From contig CAZLDQ010000023.1 in assembly GCA_964558295.1 (NCBI GenBank), forward strand, positions 1 to 40,519: a stretch of DNA of 40,519 nt, in the 5' to 3' direction. This stretch comes from JBDKTH01 sp964558295. GTDB lineage: Bacteria > Planctomycetota > Planctomycetia > Pirellulales > Thermoguttaceae. Both the position numbers and the translations under genes were made by a program. The notes beneath the pieces were generated by a model, which was given only the letters and a program-made list of their open reading frames with translations, had not been told where the DNA came from and searched no databases. The stretch's first letter is position 1. Each line of letters begins with the position of its first letter. Below, one piece after another: positions 24,992 through 32,689 of the stretch.

Positions 24992-25654
24992 TCAGGGCTT
25001 GTAGAGCTCGACCCGTTCGGCGTGGTCTAAATCGGCAGCGTTTCCCTCGTCGGTATCGAGATGGACCTCGAGCTTGATCCCTTCTTCGACACGGACAAGC
25101 ACGTTTTCAAAGATCGTTCCACAGGGGGACGTGACCCGGAGGTTCATTTTGTCGCCGGTCTTGACGCCGTAGTAGGCCGCGTCACTCGGGCTCATGTGGA
25201 CATGCCGCTCGGCGCGAATTACGCCTTCGGTGAGTTCCACCGCGCCGGCGGGGCCCACCAGCACGCAACCAGGGCTGCCCTCGAGCTTGCCGCTGAGCCG
25301 GACCGGCAGATCGATCCCCAAGGAAATGCCATCGGTAAAGGCCAGCTCCACCTGGCTCTTGGGCCGCGTCGGTCCGAGAATTCGCACAGTCGGCAACATG
25401 CGCCGCCGGGGGCCCACGACCATCACCGTCTCTTCGGCGGCAAAAAAACCGTCCTGATAGAGCGGCTTGGCGGGCGTCAGCTTGCGCCCGGGGCCAAACA
25501 GCTTTTCTACATGCTCGTCGGACAAATGAACATGCCGGGCGGAGATGCTGACCACAAGATTCGGCTTGCCCGGTGGGCCGCCAACCTGCGCAAGGACGAT
25601 CTCCCGAACAATCTGTTCTATCGTGCTGCGGTCAAGGGGAGGAGCAATGCTCAT
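24992..25654 (-). CDS. pduL: PduL-type phosphotransacylase
   Basis: This 220-residue PduL-family acyl-CoA:phosphate acyltransferase converts the acyl-CoA made by the aldehyde dehydrogenase to acyl-phosphate and recycles CoA inside the shell. Its two repeated domains carry the metal-binding His pairs SARHVHLS (41, 43) and ERHVHMSP (151, 153). The N-terminus (about 8-23, DRSTIEQIVREIVLAQVG) is an encapsulation-peptide helix. It lies 27 bp after the DeoR-type regulator on the same strand, so it is the first enzyme of the operon. Confidence 0.94.
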   Translation of the reverse strand: MSIAPPLDRSTIEQIVREIVLAQVGGPPGKPNLVVSISARHVHLSDEHVEKLFGPGRKLTPAKPLYQDGFFAAEETVMVVGPRRRMLPTVRILGPTRPKSQVELAFTDGISLGIDLPVRLSGKLEGSPGCVLVGPAGAVELTEGVIRAERHVHMSPSDAAYYGVKTGDKMNLRVTSPCGTIFENVLVRVEEGIKLEVHLDTDEGNAADLDHAERVELYKP

Positions 25655-25681
25655 GGATTGCCTATCCTTCTAAAGTCCCAC

Positions 25682-26455
25682 TCATCCGTTATCCGCCGGT
25701 TCGGCGACGAACAACTCCACGCCCGCGGCCTGGAGCTTGGTGCGCCAGTCGTCGGGAATCCCGTTGTCGACGACCAGCGTATGGACCGCTCCGAGGTCGC
25801 AAAGGCGAACCAGGCTCTGGCGGCCGAACTTCGAGCTATCGACCACCACGATCACGCGATCGGCGGCCTTCATCATCGCCCGTTCGGTCTCCGCCAGGAG
25901 CATATTGTTGTTAAAAAAACCCTCGTCGTGGACGGCCGCCACGCTGAGGATCGTCTTTCTCACACGCAACGAGGCGATCATCGTGTCGGCGATCGGCCCG
26001 AGGGCCACGCCGGTCCGCGGGCAGATGTTGCCGCCGATCATCACCAAATCGCTGTTCGTGTCGGAGGCGAACAAGTTCGTCACCGGAAGCGAATTCGTGA
26101 CCACGTGCAACCGCCGGCCGACCAGCAACCGAGCGACCTCGTAGGTCGTACTGCCTCCGTCCAACAACAACGTGTCGCCATCGTCAATCAGTTCAACCGT
26201 TCGCCGGGCTACGATCCGTTTCTGTTGCCAACTGGTCGTCTGCCGGTCATCGTAGTAGGGCAACTTCGGCGATTCGCCGGCGTAAAGCACGCCGCCGTGG
26301 ATTCGTCGGGCCGTCCCCTGATCTTCCAGCTGTTCGACATCCCGTCGCACGGTCGACTCCGAAACCTGCAGTTCCTCGGCCAGCTCGGGCAACGAGACAA
26401 AACGTCGCATCCGCACCAGTTCCATCAGGCGATGACGGCGTTCTTCGACCAGCAT
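25682..26455 (-). CDS. DeoR-family transcriptional regulator of the BMC operon
   Basis: The protein is about 257 residues. The N-terminal helix-turn-helix (MLVEERRHRLMELVRM, then LPELAEELQVSESTVRRDVEQLEDQG) and the following RRIHGGV are the DeoR signature. The C-terminal DeoRC sensor domain contains LLDGGSTTYEVA and VVTNSLPVTNL, which fit binding of a phosphosugar effector. As the first gene of the BMC operon it probably represses it until a sugar-phosphate appears. The ATG at 26455 is chosen because DeoR proteins usually begin at this point; a GTG at 26494 in frame is also possible. Confidence 0.88.
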   Translation of the reverse strand: MLVEERRHRLMELVRMRRFVSLPELAEELQVSESTVRRDVEQLEDQGTARRIHGGVLYAGESPKLPYYDDRQTTSWQQKRIVARRTVELIDDGDTLLLDGGSTTYEVARLLVGRRLHVVTNSLPVTNLFASDTNSDLVMIGGNICPRTGVALGPIADTMIASLRVRKTILSVAAVHDEGFFNNNMLLAETERAMMKAADRVIVVVDSSKFGRQSLVRLCDLGAVHTLVVDNGIPDDWRTKLQAAGVELFVAEPADNG

Positions 26456-26511
26456 TTCGCGTCGTCCTGAGCTTGAACCGACCTGCGTACTCACCAAGTA
26501 TTACCTGAAGC

Positions 26512-26593
26512 GTGATAGATTGCAATCACCAACTTTCAATTTCGTGAAAACTTTCTGTCACAACCTTGCAATTTTGTTGGCAAAAGGTGACAG
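26512..26593 (-). promoter_or_regulatory. Candidate promoter and DeoR-type operator of the BMC operon
   Basis: On the minus strand TTGAAA (complement of 26534-26539) and TATCAC (complement of 26512-26517) are 16 bp apart. Overlapping and just upstream of this, the plus strand shows TTTC at 26534, 26540 and 26552, a 6/12-bp periodic direct repeat as in known DeoR-family operators (AgaR-like). A 7-bp inverted repeat (26555-26561 with 26587-26593) lies further upstream. The arrangement would let the regulator block its own promoter. No experiment supports this. Confidence 0.35.
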
Positions 26594-26933
26594 GAATCTG
26601 ACGCGGTGCTCGTAAGTGATTGTGCGGCAATGGCTTGCAATCTGTAACGATTGGCCAGTTTGGGCAAACATGCCTCGACGTACCGCGCATGTCGCTTTGG
26701 CCGATTGTTACGGCTTCCAACCCTTGACATCGGCTGTTCACGGGGTAACCCCAAAGCGGATTCTGAAAGGAATGCGACGCTGTTGTGCTGACTAGATGCT
26801 TCCCCCCTCTGATGTGGGTGCAAGGTTGATCTCGTTGACAACTCTGGAGTTCCGCCGCAGAGAGCATTTGTGCAAGATCGACAGGCGAGAATTGCTGTCG
26901 TGTCACGGGTGTGGTAAGGTCGAGGGGCGACGG

Positions 26934-27050
26934 GAAGACTTTCCGCTTCCCGAGCATCCTCGCCCCGATTTCCAGCGTGCCGATTGGATCAACGTCAACG
27001 AAAGCCGGGTGTTTCGGTTTGATAAGAAGAACGCCGGGCTGGCGAGCGTT
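26934..27050 (+). pseudogene. Relic of a GH2-type glycosidase N-terminus
   Basis: One frame encodes FPLPEHPRPDFQRADWINVN followed by ESRVFRFDKKNAGL. It closely follows the start of GH2 beta-galactosidase-like sugar-binding domains (consensus PxPEYPRPxFxRxxWxNLNGxWxFxFDxxxxGL), except that the NGxW part is changed. Only about 40 codons remain; the frame then loses similarity and stops at 27092, and no other GH2 part is seen. It looks like a decayed or truncated gene, without known function. Confidence 0.4.
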
Positions 27051-27178
27051 TCGGACGCTATCCGTGCGGCTTGGCGGTTGTGTTCGTCGTGAAACGCCGG
27101 TCAGGACTGTGAGGAATCGTCGAGGAGATGTTTGCGGAACTGCAATTGTCAATCGCCTGTGGAAAGGAGTGCTTGACC

Positions 27179-28393
27179 ATGTCGGATATGACCCGCCGTT
27201 CTTTCGTGAAGACTTCGGCTGCGTTGACGGCTGGTGCTGCGATGTCCAGTCAGACGCGTGGCGAGCCGGTGATTGTCGGCTTCGATCAGACCAAGACCGA
27301 TTATGACAAAACGCAAGTCTGGAAGCCGTTTTCCGATCGCAAGATTAAAGTCGGGTTGGTCGGCTACGGTGCATGCAAGTTCTCCGCGGCCTTTGGATTT
27401 CAGGATCACCCGAATGTTGAGGTGGTGGCCGTCAGCGATTTGTTCCCCGATCGTTGTGCGGCGTTGGCGCAGGCCGTCAAATGCCGGAAGACCTATCCTT
27501 CGCTGGAAGAAATGGTAAAGGATGACTCGATCGAGGCGATTTTCACGGCCACCGACGCCCCGTCGCATGCCAGACATTGCATCTTGGCCCTGAATCACGG
27601 AAAGCACGTTTGCACGGCCGTGCCGGCCTTCTGGGGTGATATGGAGGATGCCGAAAAGCTCCTCGAATGTTGCCGGAAGAACAAGGGCCTCGTCTATGCG
27701 ATGTTCGAAACCTCCTGTTTTCATGACGACCTCTACGCGATGGAGAAGATCTACGCCGCCGGCGGGTTTGGCAAGATCATCTACTCCGAAGGAGAGTATT
27801 GCCATACGCGCAAGCCGGGGGCGCCGGCGATTCCCTCGTACAAGGACTGGCGTCGCAACGGCAGCCCGATGTGGTATCCCACCCATGCGACGGCCTATTA
27901 TGTGGGCGTAACGCACGGCAGCTTCACCGAGGTCTCTTGCCAGGGGATTCTCCCCTTCGACAAGTCCCAACGGGTGCCCAACGCGATTGGCAACGTGTTC
28001 CAGTCCGAGATCGGCCTGTTCCGCACCAGCGAAGGCGGCATGTCACGCATGATGGTCTGTCCGGCGTATGGAAAATACCTGGAAGCCGGCCGCGTACGCG
28101 GAGAGATTGGAGGTTATGACCTGGAGTACACGGGTTGTGACGAAGGAAAGCGGATCGTGGCCAAGCTGGGGGCTCAAGTCAAGAAATACGCTCTTCCACC
28201 GGGCGTTTCCCCCGGCGGGCATGGCGGATCGCATGGCTATCTTTCCGACGACTTCATCGACTCCATTTTGCGCGGCCGCAAACCGGCGGTCGACGTGATC
28301 GATGCGTTGAACATGACCGTTCCCGGTTATTATGCGCACCTTTCCGCCACAAAAGACGGCGAAACACTGAAGATTCCGCAGTATTCCTTGTGA
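27179..28393 (+). CDS. Tat-exported Gfo/Idh/MocA-family oxidoreductase
   Basis: The protein has 404 residues. The N-terminus carries a twin-arginine signal (TRRSFVKTSAALTAGAAM). A Rossmann NAD(P)-binding region follows with KVGLVGYGACKFS and VVAVSDLFPDR, then the Gfo/Idh/MocA C-terminal domain. The usual EKP lysine motif reads TAVPAFWG, as in a subset of planctomycete members, so the mechanism may differ. Such proteins act on sugars or sugar acids in the periplasm, carrying bound cofactor. A GGAAAGGAGT ribosome site supports the ATG at 27179. It is divergent to the BMC operon; a link to fucose/rhamnose is possible but not shown. Confidence 0.85.
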   Translation: MSDMTRRSFVKTSAALTAGAAMSSQTRGEPVIVGFDQTKTDYDKTQVWKPFSDRKIKVGLVGYGACKFSAAFGFQDHPNVEVVAVSDLFPDRCAALAQAVKCRKTYPSLEEMVKDDSIEAIFTATDAPSHARHCILALNHGKHVCTAVPAFWGDMEDAEKLLECCRKNKGLVYAMFETSCFHDDLYAMEKIYAAGGFGKIIYSEGEYCHTRKPGAPAIPSYKDWRRNGSPMWYPTHATAYYVGVTHGSFTEVSCQGILPFDKSQRVPNAIGNVFQSEIGLFRTSEGGMSRMMVCPAYGKYLEAGRVRGEIGGYDLEYTGCDEGKRIVAKLGAQVKKYALPPGVSPGGHGGSHGYLSDDFIDSILRGRKPAVDVIDALNMTVPGYYAHLSATKDGETLKIPQYSL

Positions 28394-28611
28394 ACCGGCC
28401 GGCCGGTCGTCGCGCACGATGAAGATTACGTAACTCCGCCGGGAGCAGTACCCTTCGATCACCGGGCGGCGGCCGCCGACGCTCCGGGCGGCACGAACCC
28501 GCGTAAGCTGCCGGTCGGTCGCGTCCTCGTCGCATTTTTCCGTTGGATCAGATTGGGAACGGCCCCTCTGGTGGTTCTTTGCCCGAAACCTCTGGTTGGG
28601 CAGCACCGGCT

Positions 28612-30063
28612 CTATTGGGCTAAACTCGTGGGAGCACCTTTCCGCAACTCGTGGAGCATTTCGAGCAGGTTCTTGACAAGGATTACCGAGGCGTCTTCCT
28701 GCACGCGATTCGAGCCCAGCCACGTTTCATAGCCGCCGAGCTTATGCTGTGCGGGAGTGGGCAAGTAACCGTTACTCCCGTTGGCCAGACCGATAACCAT
28801 GGTGCATGGCAACGGGCTGCGTTTCTTCAACTCCAGACCGATTTCCGCAAACGCTTCGAAGGGAATCGTACACACGCCGAGGTCGCCAATCGTGAGGGCC
28901 TGTACCGGTACAGTGATGGTTTCCGAAGCCTTGGCCAGCTCCAACGTGCGACGTGCGTAAGCTTCCGCCAGGCGTGGGAGCTTGTCCCGTTCGGCTTGAT
29001 CTTTCACGGCAAGCACGGCCTCTGCCGCGGCAATTTGCTGCTGCGTTGGGCGACGCAGCTTGAGAGTCACCTGCCGTTGGAGCATCCCCAGCCGTACGTC
29101 CTGGCGATGGACGCCGATCGTGGCCTGTGCCCGGCATGCCGCGTCGGCGACCTTCGTAGCCACCACCTGAATTTGCTCGAACGGCTTGCGTGGCGGGCGT
29201 TTCACCAGGAACGGAATATTGTTGATGTCGCCCGAGGTCCCATTGGACAACATCGCCACGAAGTCGCCGCCGCCCATGCGCGATTGCATCACCCGGGCAA
29301 ACTCTCCAAAGTAATCCGCCGAAATCATCCCCTCCGGTACGTGCCCCACGTAGTGCAACGAGTAGTTGGCCAAGAGGGCCAGCGGCTTCCCCGACTTGGC
29401 CTCTACGACCGAGAGGATCGTCACATCGGGATCAGTTGGCCCGGCCGGTCGGTCGAGCACCTCGGGATTGGTGCCGGGATTCGTACGCACCTGATCCATC
29501 TGACCAAACGGATTGGGCTCCATCTTGCCCGGCTTGAGAAACCAGCGACGGCAGAAGACCTCTTCCGGCAAAGGACTCGCCGCGGCGCCCACTCCAGCGG
29601 GACGCAAGGCCGCGTGAGCGCGAACGATCGACTCCGCGATTCCCGCCACCAGCAGCTTCCGATAGGCCACCTCCGGTGCAGGGCCGCGTTTCACATTGGA
29701 AGGAGGACTGGTGTGGGTATGCGTAGACGATACCAGCATCTTCTCCACGGGAATCCCGCACTGCTTCGCAGCAAGCGCCTTGGCCTCGTCACAGACTTCT
29801 TGCGCTACCTGAAGATTGTCGACCACCACCAACGCCACGCTCGTCGTGCCGTCGTCGAGCACCAACGCACGGGCGTGAAGTGGATCATGCACCTTGTCGA
29901 CCAGCCGGGGCGTAAAGAGCCCCGGCATGTTGAGGGGGAACTCTTGGGGCGTGATGTCCACGGCCGCCGCTCCCGCACGCAGGTTCGTCGCTGCCTTTTC
30001 CGCCGCCTGGGACGATACACAAGAAGCTGCAAACAACGCCACGAGGAGAAATGTCTGTTGCAT
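28612..30063 (-). CDS. Secreted neutral-ceramidase-like hydrolase
   Basis: This 483-residue protein has a signal peptide (MQQTFLLVALFAASCVSSQAA) and resembles the N-terminal domain of neutral/alkaline non-lysosomal ceramidases: RAGAAAVDITP, a zinc-binding STHTHTSP segment near residue 115, NYSLHYVGH, and SNGTSGDINN. Planctomycetes have many such proteins, generally without proven ceramide substrates, so a general metal-dependent amidase/esterase is the safer statement. The ATG at 30063 gives a clean signal peptide. It is convergent to the oxidoreductase (218 bp apart, with a 14-bp GC palindrome 28394-28407) and divergent to the two-domain SGNH gene. Confidence 0.72.
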   Translation of the reverse strand: MQQTFLLVALFAASCVSSQAAEKAATNLRAGAAAVDITPQEFPLNMPGLFTPRLVDKVHDPLHARALVLDDGTTSVALVVVDNLQVAQEVCDEAKALAAKQCGIPVEKMLVSSTHTHTSPPSNVKRGPAPEVAYRKLLVAGIAESIVRAHAALRPAGVGAAASPLPEEVFCRRWFLKPGKMEPNPFGQMDQVRTNPGTNPEVLDRPAGPTDPDVTILSVVEAKSGKPLALLANYSLHYVGHVPEGMISADYFGEFARVMQSRMGGGDFVAMLSNGTSGDINNIPFLVKRPPRKPFEQIQVVATKVADAACRAQATIGVHRQDVRLGMLQRQVTLKLRRPTQQQIAAAEAVLAVKDQAERDKLPRLAEAYARRTLELAKASETITVPVQALTIGDLGVCTIPFEAFAEIGLELKKRSPLPCTMVIGLANGSNGYLPTPAQHKLGGYETWLGSNRVQEDASVILVKNLLEMLHELRKGAPTSLAQ

Positions 30064-30802
30064 GGTGGGCCTCGAATCAGGTGGGGATGGAGAGGATTCA
30101 ACCGGGAACACACCAGACGACCATCATTCTGTGCGACGGCGAGCGGTGGTGTCAACGACACCTTGCTCCCAAGCACACAAAACGCTGGTCCGACGGACTC
30201 CCAGCCCCAGGCGAGGACTCGTGCTAATGGGTTTTGACGAACACAACCTGGTGGGAACGCCCAACCACTTCTCTCTCGGTGGCCAAAAATTACCCTCGCC
30301 ATTTGGTTTGCCGGAAGATAGGCTCATGGATGGTAAACCAACGTGGCACCCAACGTGTTCAACGACAATTCGGCAAACCCCAAGACGGCAAAAAGCCATG
30401 GACCTCGTCATGCACAAACAACAGTGCACTACAAGCAGGCCAACCAATCTGCTACGGTTAACGGTGGCCGCTTCACATGCTGTTGTTTCGTTCCTTAGGA
30501 GACTCGATGTTTTCTTGTCGCCCCGCGGCGGCGGCAAGGGGGCTGTGATTCCCCCTGGCGAATCCTGCCCGCAACGAATGTTCGAATGTGTTGACGAAAA
30601 ACAGGTGATCCGGAAACGTGATCTTCCCAAGCCACTTGCGGCACCCTCGACCTTGGAGGCCACGGTTCGCGAGCCCAACCGGCTGGCTCTTTGGGCATTT
30701 CCATTGGGACAAAAGGGAGGTTACAATCAGGAATTGGATGGCCGAAGTCCCGGAACGATAACCCGACATCTGACAAGAACCCAAACCAAGAACCCAAACG
30801 GT
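30064..30802. other. Long intergenic region between divergent secreted hydrolases
   Basis: About 740 bp with no convincing coding segment in any of the six frames and no RNA gene recognised. It must contain both divergent promoters. A frame open from 29894 continues into the SGNH gene, but its upstream part has no protein-like composition. Confidence 0.4.
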
Positions 30803-32689
30803 ATGACCATGCGTGCTTTCCATTTCAAGAAAACCCTCCTCTGTGCCCTGCTTTTCGTAGGTGTGGCGACGACGGCCGAAGCGGCTGAGTTCTTTCAGGT
30901 GCGCGGCGGGATTCCGAACAGCCAATACTATTTCAAGGCGAACCTTGTCGGGAATCAGTATCTGTTTTTCCTGGGCGACTCCGTGCTGGCCGGTACAGGG
31001 TTGAAAGATGCCAGTCTGCGTTACTCCGCCCAAATGGTGAAAGGTTTTCAAAAGCACTTCCCCGAGGCGACGATCATTGAAACCCGGCACTCGCAGCCGG
31101 CCGGCAGTTGGTTTGGGCTCTATCGTGCGAGTCGGGGGCAAGCGGTTTTTGGCGAGGTGATCTGTAGCGGCCATCTGGCGATCCTCGATTTCGCCGCCGG
31201 CGACCGGAACGCCGACATCGAGCAGGTCAAAACGTCGCTTGAAGGACTGGTCCGCCAGATCGTCCTCTACCGCCCGACTCATAGCCAGATTCTCGTCTAC
31301 ACGCTGACGCCCGAGATGCTTGAGGCCTATCGGGCGGGCAAGACGCCTGAGTATATCCGGGTTGGTGAACAGATTGCCGAGCACTATGGGATTCCCAGTC
31401 TGAATCTGGCCCAATACGCAGCCGAGAAGATCCTCGCCGGAGAGATTTCCTTCGACGCATTCTCGGCCGACGGCGTCAATCCGACCGATGCGGGGGCGAA
31501 GATTTACGCCGAGGCGGTCGCGACATTCGTCGACGCGCTGATGGCCGCCTATCCCGTGCCTGACAAACCACAGCGGCGCACGCTCCCCGCCCCCTTGTTC
31601 CCGGAAACGGACGACAACGGCCAGATCGTCGCGTATGAGCATCCGTCGGTCAAGCAGACAGGTCGTTGGAAGTCGGGGCAGACGAGCCCGATCGGCCCGT
31701 TCCGCCATCTGTTGGTTTCCGATGAGGTCGGCGCCACGTTGACCTTGAAATTCAAAGGTTCGGAAATCGGCCTGTTGGACGTCGTTGACAAGGATAGTGC
31801 CGACTACCAGTACGCTGTTGACGGTGCCCCGCTGCGTAAACTCCCCGCCCCCAAGGATGTGGCTGCTCCCACGATGCGCCCCGTTTCCCTGGCCAAAGGG
31901 TTGGACCGGAACGCCGAGCATGAGCTGGTTCTGAAGGTCGCTTCGCCAGGCGTCGCACGCATGGGCGGTTTTCTGCTCAATGGGAGCGTGGCCGATCCCT
32001 TTGCCGGGATGACCACCCTGGAGCGGATCGATGCGATCTACGCGGCGATGGACCCGATCGCCTATGAGCCTCCGGCCGGGCGGTTTGCCAACATCCCCCG
32101 CACGATGAGCAAACTGCGCAACGGCGGCGAGCTGCGCATGGTCCTCTTGGGCGACAGCATCATGGGCAACACCTCGGCTTCATCCTTCGACTTGTTGCTG
32201 ATGCGCGACTATCCGAAGTGCAAGATCGTCAAGATCGCTTCGTTGCGAAGCTCCACCGGCTGCACCTACTACAAGGACGAGAATCGTGTCCAGGACTACG
32301 TGCTTAAGCACAACCCGGATCTCCTGGTGATCGGCGGCATCTCCAACCGTGGTGACGCCGAAGCGGTCCGCTCCGTGATCCGCCAGGTGCGAGCCCAGAA
32401 GCCGGATACGGAAGTGTTGCTCCTCACGCCCGTCTTCGGTGCAGTACGTGATGAACATATCCGCACGTTCACTCGCGAGATTGACACGACGACGAGCAAT
32501 TTCCGCTACAACATGCAGAAAGTTGCTGCGGAAGAGAAGTGTGCTTTCTTCGACATGACCGGCCCCTGGTGGACGTATATCCAAGAGAGCGGCAAGACCT
32601 ACGGCTGGTTCATGGGCGACGCCGTCCATGCCAACGCCCGCGGCTGCCAGATCATCGGCCGGCTGCTGGAGATTTGGTTCAAGGAGTAG
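30803..32689 (+). CDS. Secreted protein with two SGNH hydrolase domains
   Basis: This 628-residue protein has a Sec signal peptide (FHFKKTLLCALLFVGVATTAEA). Domain 1 (about 45-255) has the GDS nucleophile Ser60 (FFLGDSVLAG), but its terminal dyad reads Asp223-GV-Asn226, so the catalytic His is missing. A beta-rich linker follows (about 260-400). Domain 2 (about 440-625) has Ser452 (LLGDSIMG) and a complete Asp606/His609 (DAVHANARG). The second domain is therefore likely active and the first degenerate. Such proteins may deacetylate polysaccharides; the substrate is unknown. The ATG is that of the signal peptide. The 3' end overlaps the convergent di-heme gene by 11 bp. Confidence 0.7.
   Translation: MTMRAFHFKKTLLCALLFVGVATTAEAAEFFQVRGGIPNSQYYFKANLVGNQYLFFLGDSVLAGTGLKDASLRYSAQMVKGFQKHFPEATIIETRHSQPAGSWFGLYRASRGQAVFGEVICSGHLAILDFAAGDRNADIEQVKTSLEGLVRQIVLYRPTHSQILVYTLTPEMLEAYRAGKTPEYIRVGEQIAEHYGIPSLNLAQYAAEKILAGEISFDAFSADGVNPTDAGAKIYAEAVATFVDALMAAYPVPDKPQRRTLPAPLFPETDDNGQIVAYEHPSVKQTGRWKSGQTSPIGPFRHLLVSDEVGATLTLKFKGSEIGLLDVVDKDSADYQYAVDGAPLRKLPAPKDVAAPTMRPVSLAKGLDRNAEHELVLKVASPGVARMGGFLLNGSVADPFAGMTTLERIDAIYAAMDPIAYEPPAGRFANIPRTMSKLRNGGELRMVLLGDSIMGNTSASSFDLLLMRDYPKCKIVKIASLRSSTGCTYYKDENRVQDYVLKHNPDLLVIGGISNRGDAEAVRSVIRQVRAQKPDTEVLLLTPVFGAVRDEHIRTFTREIDTTTSNFRYNMQKVAAEEKCAFFDMTGPWWTYIQESGKTYGWFMGDAVHANARGCQIIGRLLEIWFKE

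Larger units (their letters stand above)
26456..27178. other. Divergent regulatory region between BMC operon and oxidoreductase gene
   Basis: About 720 bp separate the regulator and the Gfo/Idh/MocA gene. It holds the candidate operator/promoter (26512-26593), a hairpin with 7-bp arms (26931-26937 and 26946-26952), and a short relic of a GH2 glycosidase N-terminus near 26934-27050. The rest shows no recognised feature. Confidence 0.5.

Noticed and set aside
28651..30237. A 528-codon open frame on the plus strand
   Set aside because: Antisense to the ceramidase-like gene, with Arg/His-rich composition and no motifs.
29894..30802. N-terminal extension of the two-domain SGNH protein
   Set aside because: The frame is open, but the translated part lacks protein-like composition and would bury the signal peptide that begins at 30803.
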